Both the position numbers and the translations under genes were made by a program. Below the pieces are notes generated by a model. The model was not told the DNA's origin and searched no databases. It saw only the letters and a list, made by a program, of their open reading frames with translations. A stretch of DNA of 64,000 nucleotides from Endocalyx cinctus (lineage: Eukaryota; Ascomycota; Sordariomycetes; Amphisphaeriales; Apiosporaceae), in the NCBI GenBank assembly GCA_001600455.1, contig BCKC01000002.1, forward strand, positions 1,936,171 through 2,000,170. The letters run 5' to 3'. Below, in pieces: positions 43,693 to 54,648 of the stretch. The number at the start of each line of letters is the position of its first letter. Within the stretch, counting starts at the first letter, position 1.

Positions 43693-44827
43693 TGACACTC
43701 TCTGTTCGCATCTCTTCTTCGTTGAGAAGATGACCGCAAAGCTTAGATTGAGCAGGCTTTTCTCATGGATAAGTCTAGAATGATGGGACTGACTGGCCTC
43801 CTCGCTCTTCAGCTGAGAGGGAACTTGATCCTCTGTCTTCAAGGCCACCAGGACATTGTCTTTATTCACTCAAGTCGCGACATTTGATGTATTGAATATC
43901 TAAGAAGCTTAGCACGACAATCGAACTGGCGTCTCGAGGCCTGTTCGTGGATCGTCATATACATAGCCCATTGGGTTAATTATAAGTAAGTGTCTTCTAT
44001 TCGGATGATACTTCTAGAATACAAAATTAATCGCGTATTAGGATATCAATGTAACAAATTAGAACACACTATTTGAAGACGCCGTCCCTTAGCAAACCAG
44101 ACGTTTTCCGCCAAATGAGGCGTATCATACCCCCTACCCCGTCTTCAATGTCGAAAAACAGGTAGACATATCAAAGAAAACATTAAGGATTTGTGAGGTT
44201 TCTTAGTTATCCTTTACATTAAGGTGAAAATCGCTTTTCAAGGTGTAACACTTCAAAAATTGGATTTTTCCAAGAGGTGATTAGTCTGAGCTTTGTGCTG
44301 TATGTACTTATTTTATACAGATATAAAATTACAACTAATGTCATGGTGAATTATTCACAATGTTTACTTTATGCTGCTTATATTTTCTAGAAATCATGTT
44401 AATGTTCTTGTAATAATACTGAAAGAAAAAGAGAGAGAGAGAAACAACCTTGGCCCCTGTCATTAACTGTGATGCGGGCTTACCCCACCATGACGAAGCT
44501 CTGGAACGGAGAAGCTACACACTAACTTAGAGCTCTCACTGACCCAGTTTGACCCTCCTCAGACTTTAAACCTCATCCAGAGCTTCTCATACCCATTTGA
44601 AACCAGCTGACTTTGTCTCATTTTCCTCAAACAAATAAAGAAAAAGGTATCAACTCCATAATAGAAGTCTTAAACCGACATTTCTCACCATCGCCAAGTC
44701 AATTACCCCGCGCCGAAGCATAGTAAAAGATCAAGGTCTAAAGAATACCAAAAGAAGAAAAGAAAACAAGAGCGCAGGGTAACATAACCCAAAGAAAGGG
44801 ATAAAGAGAAAGAAAAGAGGGGAAAAA
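43693..44827. other. Intergenic, about 1.1 kb, no gene seen
   Basis: Between SWC5 and TIP41, both on the plus strand. It includes a purine-rich tract near 44422-44442 and an A/G-rich leader immediately before the TIP41 ATG. Confidence 0.45.
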
Positions 44828-45893
44828 ATGGCAAACATGGCCGCACCGCCCCCCTCGCACATCACGTCGGCCAACGAGCCGTACCCGACGCCCGCCAACT
44901 CGGACGCGGCGACGCGGCGGCACCGGCAAGGGAACTTCGTGATCACGACGCGAAAGCTGCCGATATCCAAGGCCGGGCCGATCGAGGAGATGGAGAAGTC
45001 GCTGCGGATCCCGGTGCCGGAGATGATATTCGGGGACAACGTGGTCGGCGTCGCGCACGCGCCGAGCGGGTGGGCGCTCGAGTTCAACGCGCTCGACGCG
45101 CTCGACTCGGTCGACAAGGATAACCGGAACATGAACATGCTGCAGGTCGCGCACGCGGGCAGCTGGTCCGAGAGCAGGAAGGAGGCCTACAAGGAGGCCG
45201 AGGGCGTCAGCATGGAGGTCGTCAAGCCTTTCGATTGGACCTATAGCGCTACGTATAAGGGTAGCTTGAAGAAGACGGGCGAAGAGGGAGGCTTGGAATT
45301 TGGTCCGGCGACGAAACCGATCCCGTACGAGCTCCTCAAGAGGCGGGATCCCATCCGCTTCGCCGACGAGGTCGTCCTCTACGAGAGCGAGCTGGACGAT
45401 AACGGCATCAGCATGTGCAGCGTCAAGACCCGCGTGCACGATCATCGCATGCTGCTCCTGTGCCGCCTCTTCATGCGCCTCGATAACGTGCTCGCCCGGA
45501 TCAGGGATACCCGCGTCTACGTCGATTTCGACACGGACGAGGTCACGAGGGAGTATAGCGTGAAGGAGGGGAATATTGAGGATTTGAAACGGGTGGGTTC
45601 TTTTTCCTAATTTTTTTTTCCTCCCCCCTATCCACTCCCAATATCATCTTTAATATTAGATGGAGCTTCTGAAAAAGCGGGAGGGGAAAGAGATGCATGC
45701 CAATTTTTTTTTTTTTTTTTTTTTTGGAAGCCGACTTGACTAAAACAAAAAAAAATATTTGCTCCAGAAATTCTTGATGAGCGGTCTTCGACCTGACGCT
45801 ATTAACATCGCCCTCCGAGACGCAAATCAAGTCGCTGAACAGCTTCCCATAATCGATCAGATCGTAGAAGTCGTCTCGTTGCCGAAACCCTAG
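44828..45893 (+). CDS. TIP41: TIP41-like regulator of type 2A phosphatases
   Basis: Binds Tap42 and PP2A-like catalytic subunits and modulates TORC1 nutrient signalling. Exon 1 (44828-45592) and exon 2 (45768-45893) give 296 residues. The 175 bp intron contains a T run of over 20 and a GTGGGT donor. Motifs follow the family order: NFVITTRKLPISKAGP, PEMIFGDNVV, FDWTYSATYKG, DPIRFADEVVLYESELDDNG, and RLFMRLDNVLARIRDTRVYV. The second exon supplies KFLMSGLRPDAINIALRDAN, completing the family C-terminus. Single-frame reading would stop within the intron at VGSFS. The long homopolymer in the intron may trouble assembly. Confidence 0.93.
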
Positions 45894-46740
45894 TTTTCGT
45901 CGCTGCTTCTGAGTTTCAAACGTAATTAGTCAGACCATTCTTCATGACGATGTTTACTCGTTCAAACGGATTTTCTGCCTCTAGGTGTGCAGAGAGGCGA
46001 AAAGGAAAGTCAAGTTAAGTGCCCATGGAAGATGCTGGATCAAGATCATTTTATCGACACAATAAATGAGTATCAGCTTCCGGGTCATGTAATGAGATCC
46101 GTAGATTTAGTGATCTAGGACCACAGTAGCCGGCGAAGCATGATCAGTATTTTTAAAAAAGATTGCGAAGGGAAAGACAAAAAGCCTCATAGATGTTGAT
46201 ACCCGGTGATACTTGAAGTGGCCGATCCACCAAATGTAGTTTGCCTAGTTGGCACTTACACAGATTGACCACCGCAAACAAGTGTGAGGCTCACATGTAT
46301 TCCTCAGGATGGAAATGGCACACCTAATCAAGGTATCAGACGAAAGCGGGCCGACGAAATCGTTCATAGAGAATCAATTATATCACGAAAATAAAAATAA
46401 GCTAAGCCTGAATACAAACACATAAAAAAGTGTCTTGTCATTCCTTATCCATAGGTCTTTACTTGCCCAAAGAAGCACTAGAAAAAGTTCATCAAGCCCC
46501 CTAGAAAAAGTCATGAATAAAAAACAGAACACCGGTAGAGTATCTTCCTTCCACTGAACTCCAGCCTCCTTTTTCTTTTTATGTCGCGCGTGTCCGTTTT
46601 TATTTCACGTCTGGTGAAGGCGCGAGAACACCATCTTGCATTAATTTAAAAATAGCAAACAAACAGGCAGACCAAATACTTCCATCTGATAAAATTCCAC
46701 TAATAGGTGGAGATATCGTGTTACGCAAACACGCGGGTTT
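45894..46740. other. Convergent intergenic region
   Basis: 847 bp between the 3' ends of TIP41 and the nuclear protein gene. No gene seen. Confidence 0.45.
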
Positions 46741-48642
46741 TCAGCGAGCGTTTCCGGGAGAGCTACTCTGCGTCATCTCCTCGAAATCGAGTTCCCACTT
46801 ATCGACCTCCTTGAATTTATGAGCGGCTTTTACCAGTTCTTCGCTTGTCGTCTTGGACGGGGTATTCATGAGGGTCGTCTCCTCGTCGTCTCCCTCTTCC
46901 GCGTTCTCGTCGTTGCTCTCCTCGTCCGGCGTTGCAGCACGACCGTACGTTCTCCTCAGGGTGGATTTCCGCCTAGCGCTCGAAGTAGCAGCGGCGGAAC
47001 CTGGAGTCTCGTGTTGCTGCTTGTCAGCGCGTTTGCGGGTCGACCTCGTGTTTGTGGATGGCGGAGCTGCGGCGGCCTGGTTGCGAGACTTCGGACGATG
47101 TGATCGCGTTCGCACGTTAAGGAACGAGAGTTCATCGTCGTCGTTGCCGAGGCCGGAAACATCCACCTCGGAGTCTTCCTCATCGGCTGCATGTGCCGGT
47201 CTTTGACGACGTCGAGGTAGAAGGTGGTTCAGATCGGCTGTTTTGACTTTGTGTGCCTGCGCGGAAGCAGGGGCGGCGGCTGCCTTGCGTTTAGCTCGAG
47301 TAGCCCGCGTTGGCGGTGGCGACGGTTCTTCCTGATAGTTGGGCGAATATGTGAGAGATGGGGGAGACGATATGTTCGAATCGTTATCGAGGGGCACGGG
47401 GGTTCTGCGGAGCACGGGGGATGCACCACGTCTTACCCGGCCACCCCTAGCAAGATTTTTGAGGGGAGGCCAAATCTCATCATCGTCCGATGAGTCGCTG
47501 CTAAGAGGTGGAGCCATAAGTTCTTCGTCTACAATAGGCGTGCTGAATTGATTGCTTTGCTCATCCGAAACCGCTCGCTGGGGCGGCGTGGATGGGATCG
47601 TTGATGGAATGATTTCTGAGCTATTGTCTGCATTCTCGATAGATTCTCTGACGTGTCTTTTCTCCCTTTCATCGTGCGGAGATGACCGAACACGTCGTTC
47701 ATGGCCTTCAGTAGATTTCCTTTTCCGCGTGTTTGCCTCAGAGGGTGATGAAGGCTGCGCAAGAGCTTCTGCGCGCGCTGAACCTCTCTTAGAGCGCCTC
47801 AGTGGTGTAGACTCTGCTTCAGGAGCGAAATCCTCCTCTCCGCCAGCAGCTAGATCATCATCTCCCTCGTTTTCTTCCTCGTCTGGTCGTTCTTCTTCCT
47901 GCTCCTCTTCCGGCCTCTGTGCTCTTGGCTTCTGCGCTGTACCTAGGATACTGGGTTCTCGAGCCCTTCGTTTGAACACGCCAAGATTAAAAGTTGAGCT
48001 AATACTAGGGGTGGCGTGACCGCGACTGCTTGGACGAATGGGGCCATCGTCCCTGCTTAGGAAGCTGCCTGCGCGTGGTCGTCGCTTGAAATGGCTCATA
48101 GATAATGTCGACGTGTCAGCAGATCGCTGAGCACTATTCGGGCCTGCAATACCAATGGTGGTTTCGAGATCGTCGAACATCTCATCATCTAGATCCAAAC
48201 CCGAGAAATCCGTCATTCTTCCTTTAAGTGGCGTAGCAGCGGTATTTCCTTCTTCCCCGAGTTCAACGGAACCTTCCTCATTATCGTTATCGTTATCTGT
48301 CGCTTCATTGTTGCTTGTAGTTGTAGATGTCATATTTTCAAGACGGTTCATAGCGGAATCGCGTCGCGTTCGCGTATTCCTAAGGTCTCTCGCCTGGAGT
48401 GGATTGCGTGCAACTGATGTTGTCGTAGTTGATCGGGAACGCGCATTGTTGTTGGTATCTTTTCCTGGTTTCGCGTTCTCGCGATCACTCACTCCATATA
48501 TATCGGAGCTAGGTTCTTTGTTGAATTCTATCGATGTAGTCGCGGTAACTTTTTGGACTGGCAGAGCCGTTTCACTTTCGCTAGATTTGGCGGGTGCAGC
48601 TGCACGTTTTGGTGCAATTCGAGTGCGTTTGGGTCGCGGCAT
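46741..48642 (-). CDS. Unrecognised nuclear, largely disordered basic/acidic protein
   Basis: Single exon, 633 residues, starting MPRPKRTRIAPKRAA, a strong basic nuclear-localisation type sequence. Most of the protein is low-complexity, with alternating acidic (EEEQEEERPDEEENEG) and Arg/Ser-rich blocks. Two ordered-looking islands stand out: SHFKRRPRAGSFLSRDDGP with SSTFNLGVFKRRAREPSILG (duplicated FKRR-x-R-x-PS-L elements), and the C-terminal EELVKAAHKFKEVDKWELDF, probably helical. I do not recognise an established domain. It resembles fungal proteins sometimes labelled AT DNA-binding protein, from memory and with low weight. The repeated basic PS motifs suggest chromatin binding under phospho-control (inference). 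Confidence 0.75.
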   Translation of the reverse strand: MPRPKRTRIAPKRAAAPAKSSESETALPVQKVTATTSIEFNKEPSSDIYGVSDRENAKPGKDTNNNARSRSTTTTSVARNPLQARDLRNTRTRRDSAMNRLENMTSTTTSNNEATDNDNDNEEGSVELGEEGNTAATPLKGRMTDFSGLDLDDEMFDDLETTIGIAGPNSAQRSADTSTLSMSHFKRRPRAGSFLSRDDGPIRPSSRGHATPSISSTFNLGVFKRRAREPSILGTAQKPRAQRPEEEQEEERPDEEENEGDDDLAAGGEEDFAPEAESTPLRRSKRGSARAEALAQPSSPSEANTRKRKSTEGHERRVRSSPHDEREKRHVRESIENADNSSEIIPSTIPSTPPQRAVSDEQSNQFSTPIVDEELMAPPLSSDSSDDDEIWPPLKNLARGGRVRRGASPVLRRTPVPLDNDSNISSPPSLTYSPNYQEEPSPPPTRATRAKRKAAAAPASAQAHKVKTADLNHLLPRRRQRPAHAADEEDSEVDVSGLGNDDDELSFLNVRTRSHRPKSRNQAAAAPPSTNTRSTRKRADKQQHETPGSAAATSSARRKSTLRRTYGRAATPDEESNDENAEEGDDEETTLMNTPSKTTSEELVKAAHKFKEVDKWELDFEEMTQSSSPGNAR

Positions 48643-49322
48643 GGCTGAAGAAATAAGAATACACCGTAATATAATTTTTTTCGTTTGATTAATTAAGTAT
48701 TATATAGAGAATCGTATAAATCCTCGTGTGGGTGAAAGAAAGTTCTTGTTGTTGAAGCTGAAGTTGTACGGATTTGTTATGTATACAAAGTAGATTAATA
48801 GAAAAAGGTGGGAGGAAAGAAAGCTTGACGCGTCGAGTTAATAGCGTGTATATGTGGGGCAAGATCTTTTATCTACATAAATTAATTACCTACTTAACTA
48901 CATAAAATAACATTAACCTAAATGGAAACCTTCACCAATTAGATTTCACCTCCCATTTAAACTTTGGATCATTGACGGCATTGAGGCAAAGAAGGAGAAA
49001 GAAAAGAGAGTGAGTTGATGAGCGGTACTATAAGACTTTATACAGTAATGTAATCCTCCATACAGTAGTACTCGGGGTAGTCTCGGTGGCGTAACCGAGT
49101 TTGTTTCCCCGTTCCGCGGAGTCTCCAGACCTCGGGATGTGCAAAATCTCTATATTATCTATCCCATTTTCTAACGAGTTGTCTAAGTATTTCTATTATA
49201 AAATGACTTCCTTAAGCTTCAAGACTTCTTCTATTATATTAGAATAACATTATACTCTGCAATAAAAAAATAAGTAGGATAGTATACTCCATTTTATAAC
49301 TCAAATATCAGAAGAAGAAAAA
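48643..49322. promoter_or_regulatory. Divergent intergenic region
   Basis: 680 bp between the nuclear-protein and GST start codons. AT-rich, with short CTCGG/CGGAG segments; no gene. Confidence 0.4.
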
Positions 49323-50159
49323 ATGGCAGCAGAGAGCAAGCTCTTTCTCCACGACCATCCACTCTCGTCGTACGCGCAAAAGGTCCGCATTGCGCTCCGC
49401 GAGAAAAACATCCCTTTCGACCACGCAGTTCCCGTCGGTCTCGGCACAGGCCATCACAACGCGGACCTCTTCTCCTCCAACCCGCGTCAGGAAGTTCCCG
49501 CCTTGGTAGACGGCGACGCGCGCATCTTCGACTCGACCATCATCCTCGAGTATCTCGAGGACAAGTACGCTTCTCTCAACCCGCTCCTCCCGCCGCGCGC
49601 CGACCCGGCCGCGAGGGCGCGCGCTCGCATGATCGAAGACGTCTGCGATACCCACTACGAAGCCGTCAACTGGGGGTACGCCGAGGTCGTCTGGTACGGC
49701 CGCGGAGCATCCGAAGGCGCTGACCTCCAAGAAAAGCTCAAGTCGCGGGCGAAGTCGGACACGCGCGATTTGCAGGCCTGGCTGGAGGCGCAGCTGGGGG
49801 AGGAAAACCCCTTCTTCAACGGTGAGACGTTCGGTTACGCGGACTGCGCCGTCGCACCCGTGGTTAACCGCAGCGTGAGCTACGGGTTCGGTCCGGCGAT
49901 GGGGAGCCCGCTGCAGCGGTGGCACGCGAGGGTAAGCGAGCGGCCGAGCGTGAAAGATACGTTCTCCGAGTTCGACGCCGCCGTTCGCGCTGTGGCGGGG
50001 ATGAAGGATGCGTTTAAGAAGGGGAGCGGGCGCAAGCGCGAGTATCGCGATCATCGCGTCGAGTGGATGCTTAAGGCTGGCGGCATTGGCGTTGTGCAGT
50101 CGGGTTTGCTTGATCAGAATATTCGCTTCTCCTGGCCGCGGCCAGATCCGCCGCGATGA
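49323..50159 (+). CDS. Glutathione S-transferase
   Basis: Single exon, 278 residues, slightly longer than standard GSTs because of a C-terminal extension (after about residue 225, ending IRFSWPRPDPPR). The thioredoxin-like N-terminal domain starts LFLHDHPLSSYAQKVRIALRE. EVPALVDGD supplies the cis-Pro, and FDSTIILEYLEDKY supplies the Ser that binds the gamma-glutamyl group. The all-helical domain includes NPFFNGETFGYADCAVAP, the N-capping and hydrophobic-staple region. It probably conjugates glutathione to electrophiles in the cytosol. Codon use is GC-rich as in neighbouring housekeeping genes. Confidence 0.92.
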   Translation: MAAESKLFLHDHPLSSYAQKVRIALREKNIPFDHAVPVGLGTGHHNADLFSSNPRQEVPALVDGDARIFDSTIILEYLEDKYASLNPLLPPRADPAARARARMIEDVCDTHYEAVNWGYAEVVWYGRGASEGADLQEKLKSRAKSDTRDLQAWLEAQLGEENPFFNGETFGYADCAVAPVVNRSVSYGFGPAMGSPLQRWHARVSERPSVKDTFSEFDAAVRAVAGMKDAFKKGSGRKREYRDHRVEWMLKAGGIGVVQSGLLDQNIRFSWPRPDPPR

Positions 50160-50570
50160 TGATATTTCCGGAGGCTAAAATTAACAGCTGAAGGATGTAT
50201 GTCTTAGAGTACTTAAAGACGGGAGGATCTCTGGTTAGGGCGACTCGGAGGGCTCGCATTTTATAAATCAGAATTCATTCTTAATCATAACAACTCAGCT
50301 AGATATCTATTAGCAAGCTTAGCTAACTTATCTTACTTAGTCTACATGAAAATAACAAAATAATGATTATCACCATGGCTCGTCAGCCACGGTAAAACCA
50401 ACCTCTCCAAGAAGTAAAATCACTATATCGTATATCGTTAATAATATATCTTCCGTTTGTCGTTTCCCTCCATTTCTCTCTCCTCATATCTGTCTTTGGT
50501 ATTACGCATCCATAGTGCAGGCCTTTCACCCATGCCTCTGTAACGCTAGTTGCCGAAAGAGTCATGATAA
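50160..50570. other. Convergent intergenic region
   Basis: 411 bp between GST and the CAS1-type gene 3' ends. No gene. Confidence 0.45.
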
Positions 50571-53291
50571 TCACCACTCGTAAGTCACATTACCAATCCA
50601 AAGAATACCTAGAAGGACAACCGCTATGGCTCCGGTAAACGGCGAATCCGCAAGGCGATTTGCGCATACCCTCGTTGCGGAGTGTGCCGAATAAGCCAGG
50701 GTCAGGAATATCCCAGTGAGGATGACTTTTTCCATCACCCACCAGGCCAGAACGTAATAGTATTCGGCTCCAAAAAGGAGACTACGATAGAGGTAACACA
50801 GCCACCCATCATATGACAGACATTCGGCAGAGCTGGAGATGGGGAGTCTGAGCATAGAATCAGGTCCGAGCAAAGTGAGTTTCGCCGTCGCGTCTCTCGC
50901 AAGCCAGATGTGATATTGTAGAACGTACGTCTCGAGCGAAATCTTACCCAGTTCCGCCGGTAGGGCGAGGTAGAGTCTCCGAATAGAATCGGTGAGATTA
51001 TTACGGAGATATAAAAATGCGAGAATCGGCATCCATGAAATGAACGGGTGCAGGGCATTGTAGGCCTGTTTGGTCTGTGTCCAAGCCGAGGTCTGTATAG
51101 CCCAGAAGAAAATAATCAGAACAGAAAGGGAAATTATGCTTCCGAGTTTCTGGTTTGTCCTAAGCTTCAGACCGTAGATGTACTGCAAAGAGCCGGTATC
51201 TTCGCGCTTAGAATTTACTGTTGAGGGCCAAGCCCGTGGTAGTATATGTGACTTGTGAGGAACTATAAAACTGGCAAGAATTATTCCAGCGTATACGACA
51301 AGCATGTCAAGGCGGAGGCGAAATCTTATTTCCTCCGCACTGAAATTCATGCGGAAAGTTAGAAAGAATGCTCTCGCAACCGCTTCAAGTGTCCCGGGTG
51401 TTGTTACAAAACAACTCGTCAAAACTCCCGTGATTAATATCTTAATCAAGAGAAACTCAAAACGGTCGTTGATTGATCGATAAGCCCGAAGCATTAAATA
51501 TATGATGATATTCCAGAACGTGACTGCGGACGTGAAATAATATAAGCCGTAATCCGTACCCATTATATACGGTAAGAGCGCGCTTAGCAAGTTGGTTCGG
51601 AATAACACTTTGATCATGCGACGTATAGAAAAGTCGCCGTATTTCAGAAAAAAGTATGTGTGTCCGTAGGCTGATAGGAAGAAATAGGCTGACATGAGAA
51701 TCCTCATAATTTTGTATATCCATAGAGTCTGAGACGCATATTGGTAGTGATAGAGCAGCACGACGCCTTGCATCAGGCCTTTTATTTCATCGGACTGTTC
51801 GCGGCAGAGTATCGGCCATTCATCACTATATGTACTTGGCCTAGGCTTAGAGTCCCCTGACCATGCATGGCCTTGGTCATCGTGGTCGGTAGGGAGCGGC
51901 CTAGGAGTTCGTGGCAAAAGTCTCTTCCATATATTCCCCCAATGGCTCCGAAGGTGGTTTCCCCAATAGTGCCGCCAACTATCGTCGTAAGGTATCTCAA
52001 CCCTCTCGAAAGACAGTAAACTGATGAGGATCCAGAGGATACAGCTACAAATAAAGACATTGTTCTGATAATGGCGTTCACCCTTACCCATTTGATTGGT
52101 TCCATCACAGAGCCAGCACCATATTAGTACGCCGAGGAGCTTTTGAATACTAACAAGGAAACGCCCAAGTATTCTTCGTCTGTAGATGCGATAAAGCATA
52201 AGGAGAAAGTACCCACCCATGGCCAGCTCGAATAAACGGTTATATGACTCGGGAACACAACATGTTCCCTTGAAAGCGCGGCCTTTACTGTACGCAGATG
52301 GGGCATTGCAGCGTGCATTGAGGATGATATCGAGCTTGTACTCAACCAAAGCATCTTCCATATGCAGTCCATCGCCCTTGAGAACACTTCTATCTCCCTG
52401 CATCATTTGGTTATACGACCAAATTATATGGGATCTATGGGTACTTGGGAGGGTTCGGAGGTACTGGTTCATCTCGTCGATGCGGTTAGGCGTGATAGTT
52501 TCGGCACGCTGCACACTTAAAGCATCGTAGTCTGGAATCGGTACCGGAGCGATCAGGATTTGGTTCGGCGCAATATCATAATATCCAATGCCGTCCTTGG
52601 CAGAAAAGGTACTGATTTGAAGGATGGAGTCGTCGAAATTCGTCAAGAGGTGGGTGGTACTGGCGGCAATATTGCTGATACCTTGTTTGAAAAGTCGTAA
52701 ATAACGTTCTCCCCCATATTTTGCTGCCCAAAGCCCCGGTAGTCCGAGAAGAATGAGAGCAGGAGATTCGTGACCATTTTCTTCGTCATTTCTATCCCCG
52801 ACCGTATATGGTACATGCAGGGTACGGAATTTCTTCAACGAGTCCAGAGTCGATGCTTCTTCGAGCCAAGGGTCCCAAATGAAAGTAAGTGTCACGTCAT
52901 TAGATACGAATGTTTGGTCTTGGTGCTTTGAGTCCTGTGTAAGAGTATGACGCAATTTAGAATGTGCGAGTTCGGGATCGAGTCGTCTCGCCGCAGCCCA
53001 AAATACTTGACGAATGGTCGAATCGCCGGCGAAAACAATCTCTCTGCCAGTCAGGCAGTTGTGGATTGCTTCTCCTGAATATCTGACCATACGACATCCT
53101 GCTGGCTCCCATTTATGGTGATGGTCATCTGAATTATCGAAGGAAAGTGTTCCATGTTGTAACAATCCGCGGGAGGCTTTGGAGCCGCTTAGCCCAACTG
53201 GTAAGACCAGGAATAGGAAGATCTTCAAGTAAACTACGATATCAATCATCTTAAATAGGCAGCTGCCTCTAAAAACCGGCACCTTTGGCAT
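50571..53291 (-). CDS. CAS1/CASD1-type polysaccharide O-acetyltransferase
   Basis: Multi-pass Golgi-type membrane protein that O-acetylates glycans; Cas1p of Cryptococcus acetylates capsule glucuronoxylomannan. Single exon, 906 residues. After a signal-anchor near residues 16-34 comes a lumenal SGNH-like domain. Its GDS block is FAGDSTIRQVFWAAARR (Ser91) and the Asp-His pair lies in LKGDGLHMEDAL. From about residue 350 to the end are about a dozen membrane segments of the acyltransferase-3-like half, ending FTGAIAVVLLGILWIG. The lumenal catalytic residues and the membrane part are both present, so it should be functional. In an ascomycete without a capsule it presumably modifies cell-wall or secreted glycans. 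The start could instead be the internal Met15. Confidence 0.9.
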   Translation of the reverse strand: MPKVPVFRGSCLFKMIDIVVYLKIFLFLVLPVGLSGSKASRGLLQHGTLSFDNSDDHHHKWEPAGCRMVRYSGEAIHNCLTGREIVFAGDSTIRQVFWAAARRLDPELAHSKLRHTLTQDSKHQDQTFVSNDVTLTFIWDPWLEEASTLDSLKKFRTLHVPYTVGDRNDEENGHESPALILLGLPGLWAAKYGGERYLRLFKQGISNIAASTTHLLTNFDDSILQISTFSAKDGIGYYDIAPNQILIAPVPIPDYDALSVQRAETITPNRIDEMNQYLRTLPSTHRSHIIWSYNQMMQGDRSVLKGDGLHMEDALVEYKLDIILNARCNAPSAYSKGRAFKGTCCVPESYNRLFELAMGGYFLLMLYRIYRRRILGRFLVSIQKLLGVLIWCWLCDGTNQMGKGERHYQNNVFICSCILWILISLLSFERVEIPYDDSWRHYWGNHLRSHWGNIWKRLLPRTPRPLPTDHDDQGHAWSGDSKPRPSTYSDEWPILCREQSDEIKGLMQGVVLLYHYQYASQTLWIYKIMRILMSAYFFLSAYGHTYFFLKYGDFSIRRMIKVLFRTNLLSALLPYIMGTDYGLYYFTSAVTFWNIIIYLMLRAYRSINDRFEFLLIKILITGVLTSCFVTTPGTLEAVARAFFLTFRMNFSAEEIRFRLRLDMLVVYAGIILASFIVPHKSHILPRAWPSTVNSKREDTGSLQYIYGLKLRTNQKLGSIISLSVLIIFFWAIQTSAWTQTKQAYNALHPFISWMPILAFLYLRNNLTDSIRRLYLALPAELGKISLETYVLQYHIWLARDATAKLTLLGPDSMLRLPISSSAECLSYDGWLCYLYRSLLFGAEYYYVLAWWVMEKVILTGIFLTLAYSAHSATRVCANRLADSPFTGAIAVVLLGILWIGNVTYEW

Positions 53292-54648
53292 CTTAACAGG
53301 GAAAAGGACGAGAAGACAGCATGAAATATTGAACGTTTAGTCATAATAGGATCATTTTGAGTCAGAGTATAAACTTCTAGTCTGCTGGAACATACCAAGA
53401 ACTTAAGTATCTTTAGAGGAAAACATGTTCGTAACTTCCTCTTGGATGCAAGTGTTCATGACGGAAGTTGTCTTATAATATTTATAGCATTCTTCAGGGC
53501 ATGAATGTGACCCCAGGAAGGCCATAGCCGCAAGATAACTCCCCCAAGCTTTCATGATAATAGGGAACCAATTTAAGTAAAATAAATTAGCGGAACAGAT
53601 ATATGTCGGAAATTCGCACTCCATTAAGGAATGGTAAAGCCGATATTCGACATACGATTCTAGATGAATAATTCTTTTATTCTAATGGATCAATTCAATG
53701 TCAACGAATGTATTGCTTTGGGATACTTATTTACTTTGTCATGAAGAAATGGGAAGCAGTCGCCAATGCTAACTCAACACTGAAAGCTTAGATATCAAAT
53801 GTTGAAATGTGGCTTAGCCCAGCCCTCTATTATTAGTGTGGCTTGTTTTATCTTCATTATTTATTTACTCATATCCACTTCAAAAATTTCTTCTCTCTCA
53901 CTTAAAACCCTTTTCTAATTATCCAATACTCATCCGATATACTCACAAACAGTGCTCGCGTGTAGGATGACAGGTACAGTTGGAAATTTGCCTGATCATA
54001 ATTTATCTTCACAAAGTAAAAAAAAAAGTCACTTCGAATTGAACTGTGGTAAGCTCTATTACGCGCCAGTAGGTAGTATGCTTAAAGCTTAGGCAACGTT
54101 TCTTTCCTCTCTACCTTTCATTTTCTTTTTCCTGAAACGGAAAAAAAAAAGATACCGTCTCTTGCCATGCTCGGTTAGGCCTCTTTTCATCATGGAAGCA
54201 TTCACGTCTAATCTTGAGCCGGATATACCCTCGCCTGAGCGTATACGAGACAAGAGCAACATATCCAACGATCTTTGAGTACGGGACCTCGTGGCTTTTC
54301 AGTGTGGAGGGTTTTACTCGTAATTTATCAGTTGTAACATATTTTATATCTTGACCTTCATAATTACATGTGACTTGGCCATGGACTTAGCGAGTGTATT
54401 TAAGCTCTGTTTATAGAAGTTAATCATAAATATTCACAAAGTTTAAAAAAAAATCCATAGGCAGTACGGTTAAAATGATGTTTCTGATGTCATTACAAGT
54501 CTTGCTAGCGTGTTCTAAACTGTGTCCCTATCCATGTAGGTAAATTTCTCTATTATACATGCTGGCGTGGTTAACTACATTTGACTGGCATATTCAAAGT
54601 AGTCGTTGATAAATCACGCCATAATGCAACCAAGCGGGAGTTGATTCT
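53292..54648. other. Intergenic, about 1.36 kb, no gene seen
   Basis: Between the CAS1-type start and the carboxypeptidase 3' end. AT-rich with short A-runs (54017-54026, 54139-54150). A 73-codon frame at 53403-53624 on the minus strand has several Cys but no signal peptide or domain, and is not called. Confidence 0.45.

Noticed and set aside
44738..45445. 235-codon minus-strand frame
   Set aside because: Antisense shadow of TIP41.
49308..50054. 248-codon minus-strand frame
   Set aside because: Antisense shadow of the GC-rich glutathione transferase gene.
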